A stretch of DNA of 64,000 nt from Prevotella merdae (lineage in GTDB: Bacteria; Bacteroidota; Bacteroidia; Bacteroidales; Bacteroidaceae): assembly GCF_900290275.1 (NCBI RefSeq), contig NZ_LT985323.1:901459-965458 (forward strand). The letters run 5' to 3'. Below the pieces are notes generated by a model, which saw nothing but the letters and a program-made list of their open reading frames with translations, searched no databases and was not told the origin of the DNA. The position numbers and the translations under genes were made by a program. Numbering within the stretch: position 1 is the stretch's first letter; each line of letters starts with the position of its first letter. Below, piece by piece: positions 53,655 to 62,876 of this stretch.

Positions 53655-53957
53655 TATCGTATTCGTTTTATTGTTATTCGTTCAAAAACTTCCACAAAGT
53701 TAGACGCAGAAGCATGTAAAAACCGCATTTACGTTCACTGGCACTCTTTCTTTTACGCTTTATTAGCGTTCTAATATGATATCATACTCTGAATTATACT
53801 TTAAACTGCTCGTTAGTGCCAGTTGCCGCTAATTGCTGACTACAAAGGTAAGGGCAAAGAAAAGGGAAATTTGCAGTTCCTCTTCAATATCTATAGAAAT
53901 TAGGATGTATTTGTCGGATTGGTTCTATCCACGACAGCAAATAGAACCAACAAAACG
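53655..53957 (-). promoter_or_regulatory. Two promoters and a folded leader ahead of the membrane protein gene
   Basis: On the minus strand TAACTTTG (53702-53695) and TACCTTTG (53850-53843) are -7 boxes. Between them lie ACTGGCACT (53737) paired with AGTGCCAGT (53815), and two inner hairpins, ACGCT/AGCGT (53755-53769) and the palindrome TATGATATCATA. The leader from the distal promoter could be regulatory. Confidence 0.45.
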
Positions 53958-54001
53958 AGAAAAGGACTATTGGAACTCAATTATTCCAACAGTCCTTTTC
54001 T
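53958..54001. terminator. Terminator of the integrase gene
   Basis: AGAAAAGGACT (53958-53968) pairs with AGTCCTTTTCT (53991-54001), with an inner TTGGAA/TTCCAA stem. It lies 20 bp beyond the integrase stop. Confidence 0.75.
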
Positions 54002-54020
54002 GCGTGTTATTGTCAAATGG

Positions 54021-55142
54021 TTACTTCTTCAACGTAATGCAGCCAACCGAAGCACGTTTCTGAGCATCGGAAATCTTGGCATACACCTCTGTCGTTGCCA
54101 CATTCTTGTGACCGAGATAACGCTGCACTACGGCAATACTGGTTCCTGCGTCCAACTGGAGACAGGCAAAGCTGTGGCGTGAGCAATGATAGGAGATATG
54201 CTTGGTAATCCCTGCATCTTTCAGCCAGTTCTTCAATGGTGCCTGTGTCATGGAGTCTTTGAAATCGGGGAACACCTTGCCTCGTTTATCTGGTGAATAG
54301 CCTATCAGTTCCAAGGCTTCCTCACTGATGGGGTTATGCACGATGTCCTTTGTCTTCTGCATTCGTGTGGTGACATACATCACACCATCGCTGCCGTATG
54401 GCTGTATCTCCTCCCAAGTAAGTTTCTTGATGTCGCTCTTTCTTAAAGCCGTTAGGCAAGAGAACAGGAAGGCTCGCTTCAATGCTGGGGCGGAGCAAGG
54501 TGTGGATGCCAAGCGGATAACCTCGTCTTGTGAAAGATGCTCCTTGTCTGTCGGGATTGTCTCGATACGTTCCAAGAAACCGTTCGGGTTCTCCTTTATC
54601 TTGCGGTCACGATAGGCAGTGTGGATTGAAGCACGGAAAGTAGACCAGTAGTTGGCTGCTGAGTTTATATGTAGCTTTCTGTTCTTATGCAGTCCCTGTG
54701 GTGCTGTCAGCAGATACTCACGAAATCTGTTGCACAAATCCACGTTTATCTCCCCGAAGGTACACTTGCCTTGCGTGAAGTTACGAAAGTGCATATAGAC
54801 GTGTTGCCACTTGGAGTTCTTCTTGTCTGCCAGTCTCTTGAAGTAGGCAAGGAAATCTCCTTTCATCTTCTCCTTGTCGAAGAAGTCGTAACGCTCGTTG
54901 ACGATAGCCTCGAAGCGACGGCAGCGTATCGCCTCGGCTCTTGCCGTAAGGTTGAGGTTGTACTTCTGTTCCGTCTGGTTCTTCGGCTTGGCATAGATGT
55001 AGATGCCAAGAGACTCATGGCGGATGACTTTCATCGTGCTCTCGTCACGATAGCCTGGATAATAGTCAAGATAATAGGACAGCATGTGTCCGTCCTTGAT
55101 TTTGCGTGTACGCAATGATACGGTCTTACAAATGTTGCTCAT
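54021..55142 (-). CDS. int: Tyrosine recombinase/integrase
   Basis: 373 residues. An arm-binding N-terminal part (about 1-90), a SAM-like core-binding domain (about 95-185) and the catalytic domain (about 200-365) with the expected residues: Arg234 in CLTALRKSDI, Lys near 263 in TRMQKTKD, HxxR at 319-322 (SYHCSRHSF), His345 in RYLGHKN and nucleophile Tyr354 in TTEVYAKI. It resembles the integrases of Bacteroidota mobilizable and conjugative transposons. It is read from the right end inward, next to the zinc-ribbon/HTH gene. Confidence 0.95.
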   Translation of the reverse strand: MSNICKTVSLRTRKIKDGHMLSYYLDYYPGYRDESTMKVIRHESLGIYIYAKPKNQTEQKYNLNLTARAEAIRCRRFEAIVNERYDFFDKEKMKGDFLAYFKRLADKKNSKWQHVYMHFRNFTQGKCTFGEINVDLCNRFREYLLTAPQGLHKNRKLHINSAANYWSTFRASIHTAYRDRKIKENPNGFLERIETIPTDKEHLSQDEVIRLASTPCSAPALKRAFLFSCLTALRKSDIKKLTWEEIQPYGSDGVMYVTTRMQKTKDIVHNPISEEALELIGYSPDKRGKVFPDFKDSMTQAPLKNWLKDAGITKHISYHCSRHSFACLQLDAGTSIAVVQRYLGHKNVATTEVYAKISDAQKRASVGCITLKK

Positions 55143-55194
55143 AACTGATATGTATTATTGATGATTATTCGTGGTGAAGTGTCTCTTCACAGCT

Positions 55195-55223
55195 GCAAAG
55201 GAATAAAATGATGCATCCGTGAC
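55195..55223 (-). promoter_or_regulatory. Operator/promoter-like sequence shared with the HTH gene, copy 2
   Basis: The 29-base sequence starting GCAAAGGAATAAAATGATG matches 25 of 29 bases at 44447-44475. On the minus strand it contains ATTCCTTTGC. It lies 53 bp ahead of the integrase start. Confidence 0.6.
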
Positions 55224-55270
55224 TCCAATTATTCATAGTAACTGATGGATAATGCTGAAATCACTTGCTT

Positions 55271-56221
55271 TCACAGTCCTTTAGCAGCCCTTTCTGCCAT
55301 TGCTCGCTCCACATCCGTCCTCAAAAGCAGGTTTTTCACTCCAACTTTTACCTTGTTGATATGGTGAACTCTCACTATATGGCAGATGTTTGCACTTGTC
55401 AGACCATACAACTGCTGCACTTGTTCGGTGGTATAATAGTTGTCATCGTTCATGAGGTCAGTCCTGCGCAGTTCTTCAAGATGCTCCTTGGAATAATAGG
55501 TACGTCCGTATTCTCGCTTGGTCGGTATCTTATGGCGGTAGGTGTATGCCCTGAGTGCCGACTTGCTCATGCTGAAAGCATCCTCTACATCATCAGCAGT
55601 CACCCATTCCGTGATACTGTTGAGGTCAACGGCAGTACCGAAGAACTCATCAATATGCCGTTTGCTGTAATAGTTCTTGCCAGCGATACGGCACATCGGT
55701 ATCTGGTTGCGCTTGGCGGAAGTGTAGAGCCAAGACTTCTTGACCTTATAAATGGACATCACTTCTTCACCCGAATAATAGTCAAGCACCTCATTCTCCT
55801 CTTTCCCTTTTGTTGATTCCAGGTTTTGTGTTGGCTTTTCTGCTTTTGGCTTTTTACAGGGCTTGCTCTTGCTGGCAGGAATCACACGCTTGTAGGGATT
55901 ACCCTCAAACATCTTCTCTATATCAGATTTTCTCACGAATGCCATTCGGCTGCTCAATCTTGATGCCTTCAGCTTGCCGTTAGCCACAAGTTTGTAGATA
56001 TACTGTCGGGTGCATCCCATCAGAATGGCAGCTTTGGAGAAGGTAAGATACTCCTGATGTTGCAGATCCATGATTGGCTCAATGCCGTTAATCAAGTCCT
56101 GCTGTCTTTTCTTCCTAAGACGTTTTGCCTCTGCCTGGCATTCCTCGGAACAGTATTTCTGCATACCGCTCCTTGGCACGAATGTCTTGCCACAAAATTC
56201 ACATTTTCTTGTCGGTCTCAT
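55271..56221 (-). CDS. Zinc-ribbon and multiple helix-turn-helix protein (element 1)
   Basis: 316 residues. An N-terminal zinc ribbon (RKCEFCGKTFVPRSGMQKYC, then CSEECQ; about 5-32) precedes three excisionase/MerR-like DNA-binding segments: YLTFSKAAILMGCTRQYIYK (about 57-76), VMSIYKVKKSWLYTSAKRNQ, and AFSMSKSALRAYTYRHKIPT, each followed by a short wing ending in YYSK or MAFVRK. A fourth TTEQVQQLYGLTSANICHIV is near the end. It is the first gene from the right end and probably controls integration or excision. The gene at 63174 encodes a close homologue. Confidence 0.82.
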   Translation of the reverse strand: MRPTRKCEFCGKTFVPRSGMQKYCSEECQAEAKRLRKKRQQDLINGIEPIMDLQHQEYLTFSKAAILMGCTRQYIYKLVANGKLKASRLSSRMAFVRKSDIEKMFEGNPYKRVIPASKSKPCKKPKAEKPTQNLESTKGKEENEVLDYYSGEEVMSIYKVKKSWLYTSAKRNQIPMCRIAGKNYYSKRHIDEFFGTAVDLNSITEWVTADDVEDAFSMSKSALRAYTYRHKIPTKREYGRTYYSKEHLEELRRTDLMNDDNYYTTEQVQQLYGLTSANICHIVRVHHINKVKVGVKNLLLRTDVERAMAERAAKGL

Positions 56222-56587
56222 ACTCTATGATATTGCTATGTTCTACATACTTTGAGTATTCCACCGATGGAGTAAACGGAAGTGAACCATTGACAACCTT
56301 TGTCAACCCAGTCCACGATATAACGCTTTTTGCCTATCAGCTTCAAATCTGTCCTCCATTGTAACCACTCGTAAACCCTTGTCAACTACGTTCACGATAT
56401 GACAAAATAAAAGCTCCGCAAATTCTCCACGGTAGAAATACGCTGCAAAAATATGTGGAAAATCGGGAACTGCCAAAAAGCACTTAGAAAGTGTTAAAAA
56501 TCAAAGAATATTGAAAATCAAGACTTTACGTTTAGTTAATCATAGTAAGTTATGGTTAGTTATAAGGCTCTAAATACATGAAGAAAA
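56222..56587. other. Right end of element 1
   Basis: 366 bp without a gene, homologous over much of its length to 62816-63173 read in the opposite direction (shared words include GTGGAGAATTTGCGG and GTTGACAAGGGTTTAC). It has repeated GTTGACAA and CCGTTTAC-type words that could be integrase or HTH-protein binding sites. The outer limit carries ATGTATTTA (minus strand, 56579-56571). Confidence 0.6.
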
Positions 56588-58288
56588 TATGCTTTCTATA
56601 GTTGTTCAGGATTTACAAAAATTGAGTTTCCAGAGACAATGTCTCTGAATGTAATCCCTGAATGGACTTTTTGGGGTTGTACAAGTCTTTCAGGAAATCT
56701 TGTCATACCTAATTCGGTAACAAAGATTGGCGATAATGCTTTTTACAATTGCAAAGGATTCAATGGTACTCTTACATTATCAAATAACCTGAAAGTGATA
56801 GGAGAATATGCCTTTGAACGATGTTCTGGATTTACGGGGAATTTGACATTACCCAACTCTGTAACAACTATTGGAAGTTCGGCTTTCTATAATTGCTATG
56901 GATTCACGGGAAATTTGACATTATCCAACTCTGTAACAACTATTGGAAATTTTGCTTTCTATTATTGTGATGGATTCACGGGAGATTTGACTATACCAAA
57001 CTCTGTAACGACTATTGGAAGTTCGGCTTTCTATAATTGTAAAGGATTCACTGGAAATTTGACTATACCAAACTCTGTAACAACTATTGGAAGTTCGGCT
57101 TTCAAAAAATGTTATGGATTCACGGGAGATTTGACTATACCAAACTCAGTAACAACTATTGGAGAGTCGGCTTTCTCTGATTGCTATGGATTCACGGGAA
57201 ATTTGACTATACCAAACTTAGTAACAAATATTGAAAATTTTGCTTTCTATAATTGCTATGGATTCACGGGAAATTTGACTATACCAAATTCAGTAACAAC
57301 TATTGGAAATTCGGCTTTCTATGGATGTACTGGATTCACGGGAAATTTGACTATACCAAATTCTGTAACAACTATTGGAGAGTCGGCTTTCTCTATATGT
57401 ACTGGATTCACGGGAAATTTGACTATACCAAATTCGGTAACGACTATTGGAAATAGTGCTTTCGAAAATTGTTATGGATTCACGGGATATTTGTCATTTC
57501 CTAAATCACTGAAAAAAATTGGTACTGGAGTTTTTCGTTCATCTAATAATATTCACACTGTTAATTTCCAGTCATTACCAGAAGGTATATCGGGAAACTT
57601 AGGTTGGCAGAGTATGATATTCAATCTGACGGATGACTCATATATTAGCGACTTGGCAACTGGCACAGTTGATGCCATATCCTACACTCGCATGATGACG
57701 AGCAACTGGGGCACACTCGTGTTACCTTACCCCTTGACGCTGACTGGTGACGAGCCTTACCGCCTCTATGCCATCGACAATATGACTGGCGACGAGCTTG
57801 TATTGAAACAACTCTATGGCGAAGTGGCTGCCGGAACTCCATGCGTGGTAAAGCGCAACGGCACAGAATCAGAGCTGACGTTTGGCCATCACTATACCGA
57901 GTTGAATATGGCAATAAATGATCAACCTATGGACGGCATGAAATTCAGCGGCACTTACTGGACTAAGGACGTTACCGACGGTTATATCATTGCCAAAGAC
58001 TGCTTCTGGAATGTAGAGAAATTGAAAGGGGTGGGTTCGGTTACAGCCGTCAAGGTTCGTCCGTTCCGTGCTTGGCTCAGCGGCACTTCTGCCAACGCCC
58101 CTGCCCAACTCAGCATGCGCATCGACGGTTCTACCACTGGCATCAACGCTGCGGAGGCTCTCGACGCATTGAATGATGCCGAGGCAGAATACTACGACCT
58201 CAGCGGCAAGCGTCTCGACGAACCACAAAAGGGCGTAAACATCGTGCGCATGAAGTCGGGAAAGACTAAGAAGATAATCATCAAATAA
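56588..58288 (+). pseudogene. BspA-like leucine-rich surface protein A, 3' part
   Basis: The LRR reading frame is open from YAFYSCSGFTKIEFPETM (56588 on) although its first ATG is at 56639. It has about 11 LRRs of 24 residues, nine of them nearly identical (GFTGNLTIPNSVTTIG plus AFY and C). A 230-residue beta-rich domain follows (TRMMTSNWGTLVLPYPLTLT; YRLYAIDNMTGDELVLKQLY) and the tail EYYDLSGKRLDEPQKGVNI with a basic end. It lacks a signal peptide and promoter. It is the missing half of the gene at 29002, separated by the 26-kb element. Confidence 0.85.
56829..57490 (+). repeat. 72-bp tandem coding repeats in BspA-like gene A
   Basis: Nine copies with a period of exactly 72 bp, for example GATTCACGGG at 56901 and 56973. 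They differ mostly at the variable LRR positions. Such near-identical DNA repeats can change number by recombination. Confidence 0.85.
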
Positions 58289-58306
58289 CAAAAGACAATG
58301 CATAAT

Positions 58307-58359
58307 ACACCCAATACCACCCGACAGACTGAGCATAAGGAACGTTATAAGGCACATTC
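58307..58359 (-). pseudogene. Fragment of the LuxR-type regulator gene
   Basis: 53 bp match 28719-28770 (e.g. GACAGACTGAGCATAAGGAA) with one inserted C. It corresponds to codons around residues 22-40 of the regulator at 27848. It follows a copy of the BspA gene C start (CAAAAGACAATGCATAAT, 58289-58306; compare 61266), so it marks a recombination junction. Confidence 0.82.
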
Positions 58360-58372
58360 TCCGTGTTTCCCT

Positions 58373-58380
58373 TAAATTTG
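58373..58380 (+). promoter_or_regulatory. Promoter -7 box of BspA-like gene B
   Basis: TAAATTTG fits TAnnTTTG and lies 35 bp before the ATG at 58416. Confidence 0.5.
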
Positions 58381-58415
58381 CACCATATCGAATAAAATAA
58401 AATTAAATAACTATT

Positions 58416-61265
58416 ATGGAAACATTCAAATTCAAACACCCACGCAGAGTATATCTCTACGCTTTGCTTTCATTCCTGATGTGCATGTTAGGAGCAAGCA
58501 CTATGTCTGCTGGTAGCAGGACACCTCGCAATCCGATTGTGAAACTTATCTCCGGTCCGACCTATTCAAACAATGGCACCGAGGTTACGCTTAAATTATG
58601 GATGTATAACTACGATGGCGACAACGCTTACTTTACAGGTAATGTCATGCTTCGTATAGACGACAAAGATGCATGCACTCTTAACAATATGTGGAGTCTG
58701 ATTTCCAATGTCTATCACAAAGACGAGGATAAAATCAAGAATTACGAGAATAGAGGCAATGTGGGTTCGCAAGGCATTATAAAGCTTGATGGCGTAAACG
58801 TAGGCACAGCGCAGTTTTGCAACGCCCAAAGAAACCAGAAGTGTCCCTATAATAGCAATACAGGGGAGACGAAGTGGACCACTATTGAGCTTAAACTCTC
58901 TTTCAACAATTCGTTTTCTTATCGTAGACATACTGTAAGCGTGAATGGTAATTGGCGTGACAGATGCGACGATAGTAAGTATAATGATAAAATCTGGGAC
59001 CTCCAGAACACTCTCCACGGCTTCGTTTACCCCACCAATTTAGAAATTTCTAAGTTTCGTAATGATGTATTATTCACATGGGGAATGTCTGGTTGGCAAG
59101 ATAGCGAGAACATCAAAGGCAAGTGGGTATTATACAAAAAAGAGAACGGCACAAGTGTCAAACAGGCGGAAGTCACAGATCCAACGACACAAGGAAGTAT
59201 TACTATCGCCGCTAAAAATTTCAGATGTTTGGCAACCTATTATTTTACCTTCCTGCCCAATGGCTTTAGCGAAACAGCAACCATCAGCGGTCTGACAGTT
59301 TCCAAATCCCGAGGAAGTCATACCACACTTGATGGAGTGTGCCGATATTGCCAGCATGGTATATTTTCTTACACCACAGCCGACGGCAAGATTGTGAATA
59401 ACATAAGTAATCCAGATCAATTTGGTGCAAACATCGTGGCGCATAGTGTTGTTGATGGCAAGTGCGTGATAGAGTTTGACGCTCCGATTACGAAAATTCC
59501 TGCAAATGCATTCTATAACAAAAATAGTCTTACAGGAGACCTTGTCATACCTAATTCGGTAACAGAGATAGGTGAACATGCTTTTCACGGTTGCACTGGA
59601 TTAAATGGCACTCTAACGCTGTCAAGTAAACTGGGAAAAATAGGGCAATATGCTTTCTACGGATGTACTGGATTTACGGGATCTTTGAAATTGCCCAGCT
59701 CAGTAACAAATATTGGAAGTTCGGCTTTCTCGGGCTGTAAGAGTTTTACAAAACTTGAGTTGTCAAATGCTCTGAGTGCAATCCCCGAATATGCTTTTAG
59801 AGGTTGTGAGGGTCTTTCAGGAAGCCTTGTCATACCTGATGGGGTAAAAGAGATTGGTGCCAGTGCTTTTTCAGGTTGTACTGGATTCAATGGCACTCTA
59901 ACGCTGTCAAGTAAACTGGGAAAAATAGGGGAAAATGCTTTCTACGGATGTACTGGATTTACGGGATCTTTGAAATTGCCCAGCTCATTAACAGATATCG
60001 GAATTGCAGCTTTCATGAATTGTAAGTATTTTACAAAACTTGAGTTGTCAAATGCTCTGAGTGCAATCCCCGAGTCTGCTTTTAAAGGTTGTGAGGGTCT
60101 TTCAGGAAGCCTTGTCATACCTAATTCGGTAACAGAGATTGGCAACCATGCTTTTAACAATTGCACTGGATTCAATGGCACTCTAACGCTGTCAAATAAA
60201 CTGGAAACAATAGGGGAATCAGCTTTCAACGGATGTTCTGGATTTAGGGGATCTTTGACATTGCCCAGCTCAGTAACAACTATCGGAAAATCGGCTTTCC
60301 GTACTTGTTGCAGTTTTACAAAACTTGAGTTGCCAAATACTCTGAGTGTAATTCCTACTCAAGCTTTTATGCTTTGTAGAAGTCTATCAGGAGAACTTGT
60401 AATTCCTGCCTCGGTGACGGAAATTGGAAATAATGCATTTTCTGATTGCCTAAATCTAAATGCAGTAACAGGACAAGTGACGCTGCCTAAATCATTGGAA
60501 AAAATTGGTTATTATGTTTTTGGTAATACTAATAATATTAAGACTGTTAATTTCCAGTCATTACCAGAAGGTATATCGGGATTCTTAGGTCAGAAGAAGA
60601 AGGCAGTCAGTCTGAGCGACGACTCATATATTAGCGACAAGGCAAGTGGCACAGTTAATGAAATATCCTACACCCGCCAGATGTCGAACAACTGGGGCAC
60701 ACTCGTGTTGCCTTACTCATTGACGCTGACTGGCAGCGAGCCTTACCATCTGTATTCCATCGACAATATGACTGGCGAGGAACTTGTATTGAAACAACTT
60801 GAAGGAACAGTGGCAGCCGGAACTCCATGCGTGGTAAAGCGCAAAGGCAGCGAAGCAGAGCTGACATTTGGCTCTAACATTGCAAAGTTGAATATGGAAA
60901 GAGTGGCTCAAGACGTGGGCGGCATGAAATTCCGCGGCACTTACTGGACAGAGGATGTCAACAGCGGATATGTAATATCAAAGAACAGTTTCTGGAATGT
61001 AGAGGAACTGAAAGGCTCGACTTCGGTTAATGGCGTCAAGGTTAATCCGTTCCGCGCTTGGCTCGACGGCACTTCTGCCAATGCTCCTGCCCAACTCAGC
61101 ATGCGCATCGACGGCTCTACTACTGGCATCGACGCTATTGATGCATTGAACGATGCCGAGGCTGAATACTACGACCTCAGCGGCAAGCGTCTCAACGAAC
61201 CACAAAAGGGCGTAAACATCGTGCGCATGAAGTCGGGAAAGACTAAGAAGATAATTATCAAATAA
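58416..61265 (+). CDS. BspA-like leucine-rich surface protein B (intact)
   Basis: 949 residues. Signal peptide (about 1-36, ending STMSAGS), the shared N-terminal domain (about 37-310: TEVTLKLWMYNYDGDNAYFT, RIDDKDACTLNNMW, SFNNSFSYRRHTVSVNGNW), a CxxC pair (CRYCQHG), about 15 LRRs of 23-24 residues (about 350-690: TGDLVIPNSVTEIGEHAF), a beta-rich domain (TRQMSNNWGTLVLPYSLTLT; YHLYSIDNMTGEELVLKQLE) and the tail EYYDLSGKRLNEPQKGVNI with a basic end. BspA-family proteins bind host proteins or other bacteria. The tail suggests type IX export; this is inference, as no secretion genes are in the window. Confidence 0.9.
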   Translation: METFKFKHPRRVYLYALLSFLMCMLGASTMSAGSRTPRNPIVKLISGPTYSNNGTEVTLKLWMYNYDGDNAYFTGNVMLRIDDKDACTLNNMWSLISNVYHKDEDKIKNYENRGNVGSQGIIKLDGVNVGTAQFCNAQRNQKCPYNSNTGETKWTTIELKLSFNNSFSYRRHTVSVNGNWRDRCDDSKYNDKIWDLQNTLHGFVYPTNLEISKFRNDVLFTWGMSGWQDSENIKGKWVLYKKENGTSVKQAEVTDPTTQGSITIAAKNFRCLATYYFTFLPNGFSETATISGLTVSKSRGSHTTLDGVCRYCQHGIFSYTTADGKIVNNISNPDQFGANIVAHSVVDGKCVIEFDAPITKIPANAFYNKNSLTGDLVIPNSVTEIGEHAFHGCTGLNGTLTLSSKLGKIGQYAFYGCTGFTGSLKLPSSVTNIGSSAFSGCKSFTKLELSNALSAIPEYAFRGCEGLSGSLVIPDGVKEIGASAFSGCTGFNGTLTLSSKLGKIGENAFYGCTGFTGSLKLPSSLTDIGIAAFMNCKYFTKLELSNALSAIPESAFKGCEGLSGSLVIPNSVTEIGNHAFNNCTGFNGTLTLSNKLETIGESAFNGCSGFRGSLTLPSSVTTIGKSAFRTCCSFTKLELPNTLSVIPTQAFMLCRSLSGELVIPASVTEIGNNAFSDCLNLNAVTGQVTLPKSLEKIGYYVFGNTNNIKTVNFQSLPEGISGFLGQKKKAVSLSDDSYISDKASGTVNEISYTRQMSNNWGTLVLPYSLTLTGSEPYHLYSIDNMTGEELVLKQLEGTVAAGTPCVVKRKGSEAELTFGSNIAKLNMERVAQDVGGMKFRGTYWTEDVNSGYVISKNSFWNVEELKGSTSVNGVKVNPFRAWLDGTSANAPAQLSMRIDGSTTGIDAIDALNDAEAEYYDLSGKRLNEPQKGVNIVRMKSGKTKKIIIK

Positions 61266-61274
61266 CAAAAGACA

Positions 61275-62876
61275 ATGCATAATATTAGACAACTTTATCG
61301 TAAACATTTCGGCAGAGCAGTAGTCTACACACTGCTCTCGCTGTTCTTGTGTATGGCTGGTGCGGGAAAGGCGGCAGCCGTAGAATTCACCTACAAGCCT
61401 CAGGTGAAAGTTATCAGCACAAACTACACAAACAGTGGCACAGAAGTAACGCTCAAATTATGGATGTACAACCTTGCAGGTCGCTCGTCACGCTTCATTA
61501 AGAATAGAACTGTTGAATTATATATTGACGACCAACCACAATCATCACTTTTACTCAATAATTTGTGGCAAAAGATAAGCAATGCTGAAGAATACGAGAT
61601 GAGAAATTCTTTAACCCCTGGTCCAGTAGGCAACAAAATAAATATTTCGTTCAACTATAAATATATTGGCACAGCACAATTCTCCAATCTGCAAATTTAT
61701 CAATATAGCGAAAATGACGGTAAAGGCACCCAATCGCAACGGTGGTGCACTATCGAATTGAAGCTTTCCTTTGACAATTCTTTCTCCTACTACGGCCATA
61801 AAATAAGCGTGAGAGGCTTATGGCAAGACTATAGTGGAGCACATCCTATAACCGAATACGTGTCACTCGACAACACCATCGGTGGATACGTTCGTCCTAC
61901 TAAAATGATAGTGAGGTCTTATGACAGCAGAAAAATGAGGTTGTCGTGGGAGATTCAGGACTATAATGGGTTGGCATCTAAAGAAGGCAACTGGATTATA
62001 TACAAGTGCGAAAATGGCAAACGCGAGAAAGTTGGTTCCAAGAGGTATAATTATTACTTTAGTTATGATATATATAAGGAAAAGTATAATTGCTCGGCTA
62101 CCTATGATGTGACATTCCAACCCATACAATTCACTGCATCCGACACTATTTGCGGCCTTACCACTTCTGTTGCTGCCACTGGACATCAGCCTAACGCCGA
62201 TGATGTCTGCCAAATCTGTAATCATAGTTTCTTCCGTTACACGACTTCCGACGGCAAGATTGTGAATAACATAGATAATCCAGATCAATTTGGTGCAAAC
62301 ATCGTGGCGCATAGTGTTGTTGATGGCAAGTGCGTGATAGAGTTTGACGCTCCGATTACAAAAATTCCTGCATATGCATTCTATAAATGTAAAAATCTTA
62401 CAGGAGACCTTGTCATACCTAATTCGGTCAAAGAGATTGGCGAAAAGGCGTTTTACGATTGCACTGGATTCAATGGCACTCTAACGCTGTCAAATGCTCT
62501 GAGTGTAATCCCCGAGGATGCTTTTAGATATTGTTCCAGTCTTACAGGAGACCTTGTCATACCTAATTCGGTCAAAGAGATTGGCAACAGTGCTTTTGGC
62601 TATTGCACTGGATTCAATGGCACTCTAACGCTGTCAAATAAACTGGAAACAATAGGGAGAAGCGCTTTCTTAGGATGTTCAGGATTTAAGGGATCTCTGA
62701 TATTGCCCAACTCATTAACAACTATCGGGGAATTGGCTTTCCAAGAATGTGAGGGATTTACAGAACTTACGTTGCCAAATGCTCTGAGTGTAATCCCCGA
62801 CCAGGCTTTCTATGGATGTATTTATAACCATAGAACAACCAAAACTAATCAGAAATATCCGAGTGTAAATCTTTAA
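61275..62876 (+). pseudogene. BspA-like leucine-rich surface protein C, cut by element 2
   Basis: Begins 10 bp after gene B (ATG 61275, MHNIRQLYRK) with signal peptide, shared N-terminal domain and about six LRRs. LRR homology stops at DQAFYGC (62818); the remaining 18 codons (IYNHRTTKTNQKYPSVNL) come from the element. The rest of the LRRs, the beta-rich domain and the tail are missing from the window. Confidence 0.87.

Larger units (their letters stand above)
30566..56587. mobile_element. 26-kb integrative mobilizable element inserted in BspA-like gene A
   Basis: The ends are set by loss of LRR coding homology: left after LKTIG (about 30566) and right before YAFYSCSGFT (about 56588). The two halves join in frame and in repeat phase, lacking at most one residue. 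The insert contains a tyrosine integrase and a zinc-ribbon/HTH gene at the right end, MobV relaxase, an oriT-like region, toprim and DUF3987 genes, and cargo. TTAGTTGATTATCAGTA (30575) near the left end resembles TTAGTTAATCATAGTA (56532) near the right end. The exact crossover bases cannot be fixed by eye. Confidence 0.75.

Noticed and set aside
30566-56587. Prophage, because of HU-holin-amidase and KilA-N genes
   Set aside because: No capsid, terminase, portal or tail genes; relaxase, primase and integrase point to a mobilizable element.
30566-56587. Self-transmissible conjugative transposon
   Set aside because: No tra/type IV secretion genes between the ends, so transfer would need a helper.
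56829-57490. Direct-repeat array as a non-coding element
   Set aside because: The 72-bp unit is in frame and encodes a BspA-type LRR, so it is coding repeat DNA.
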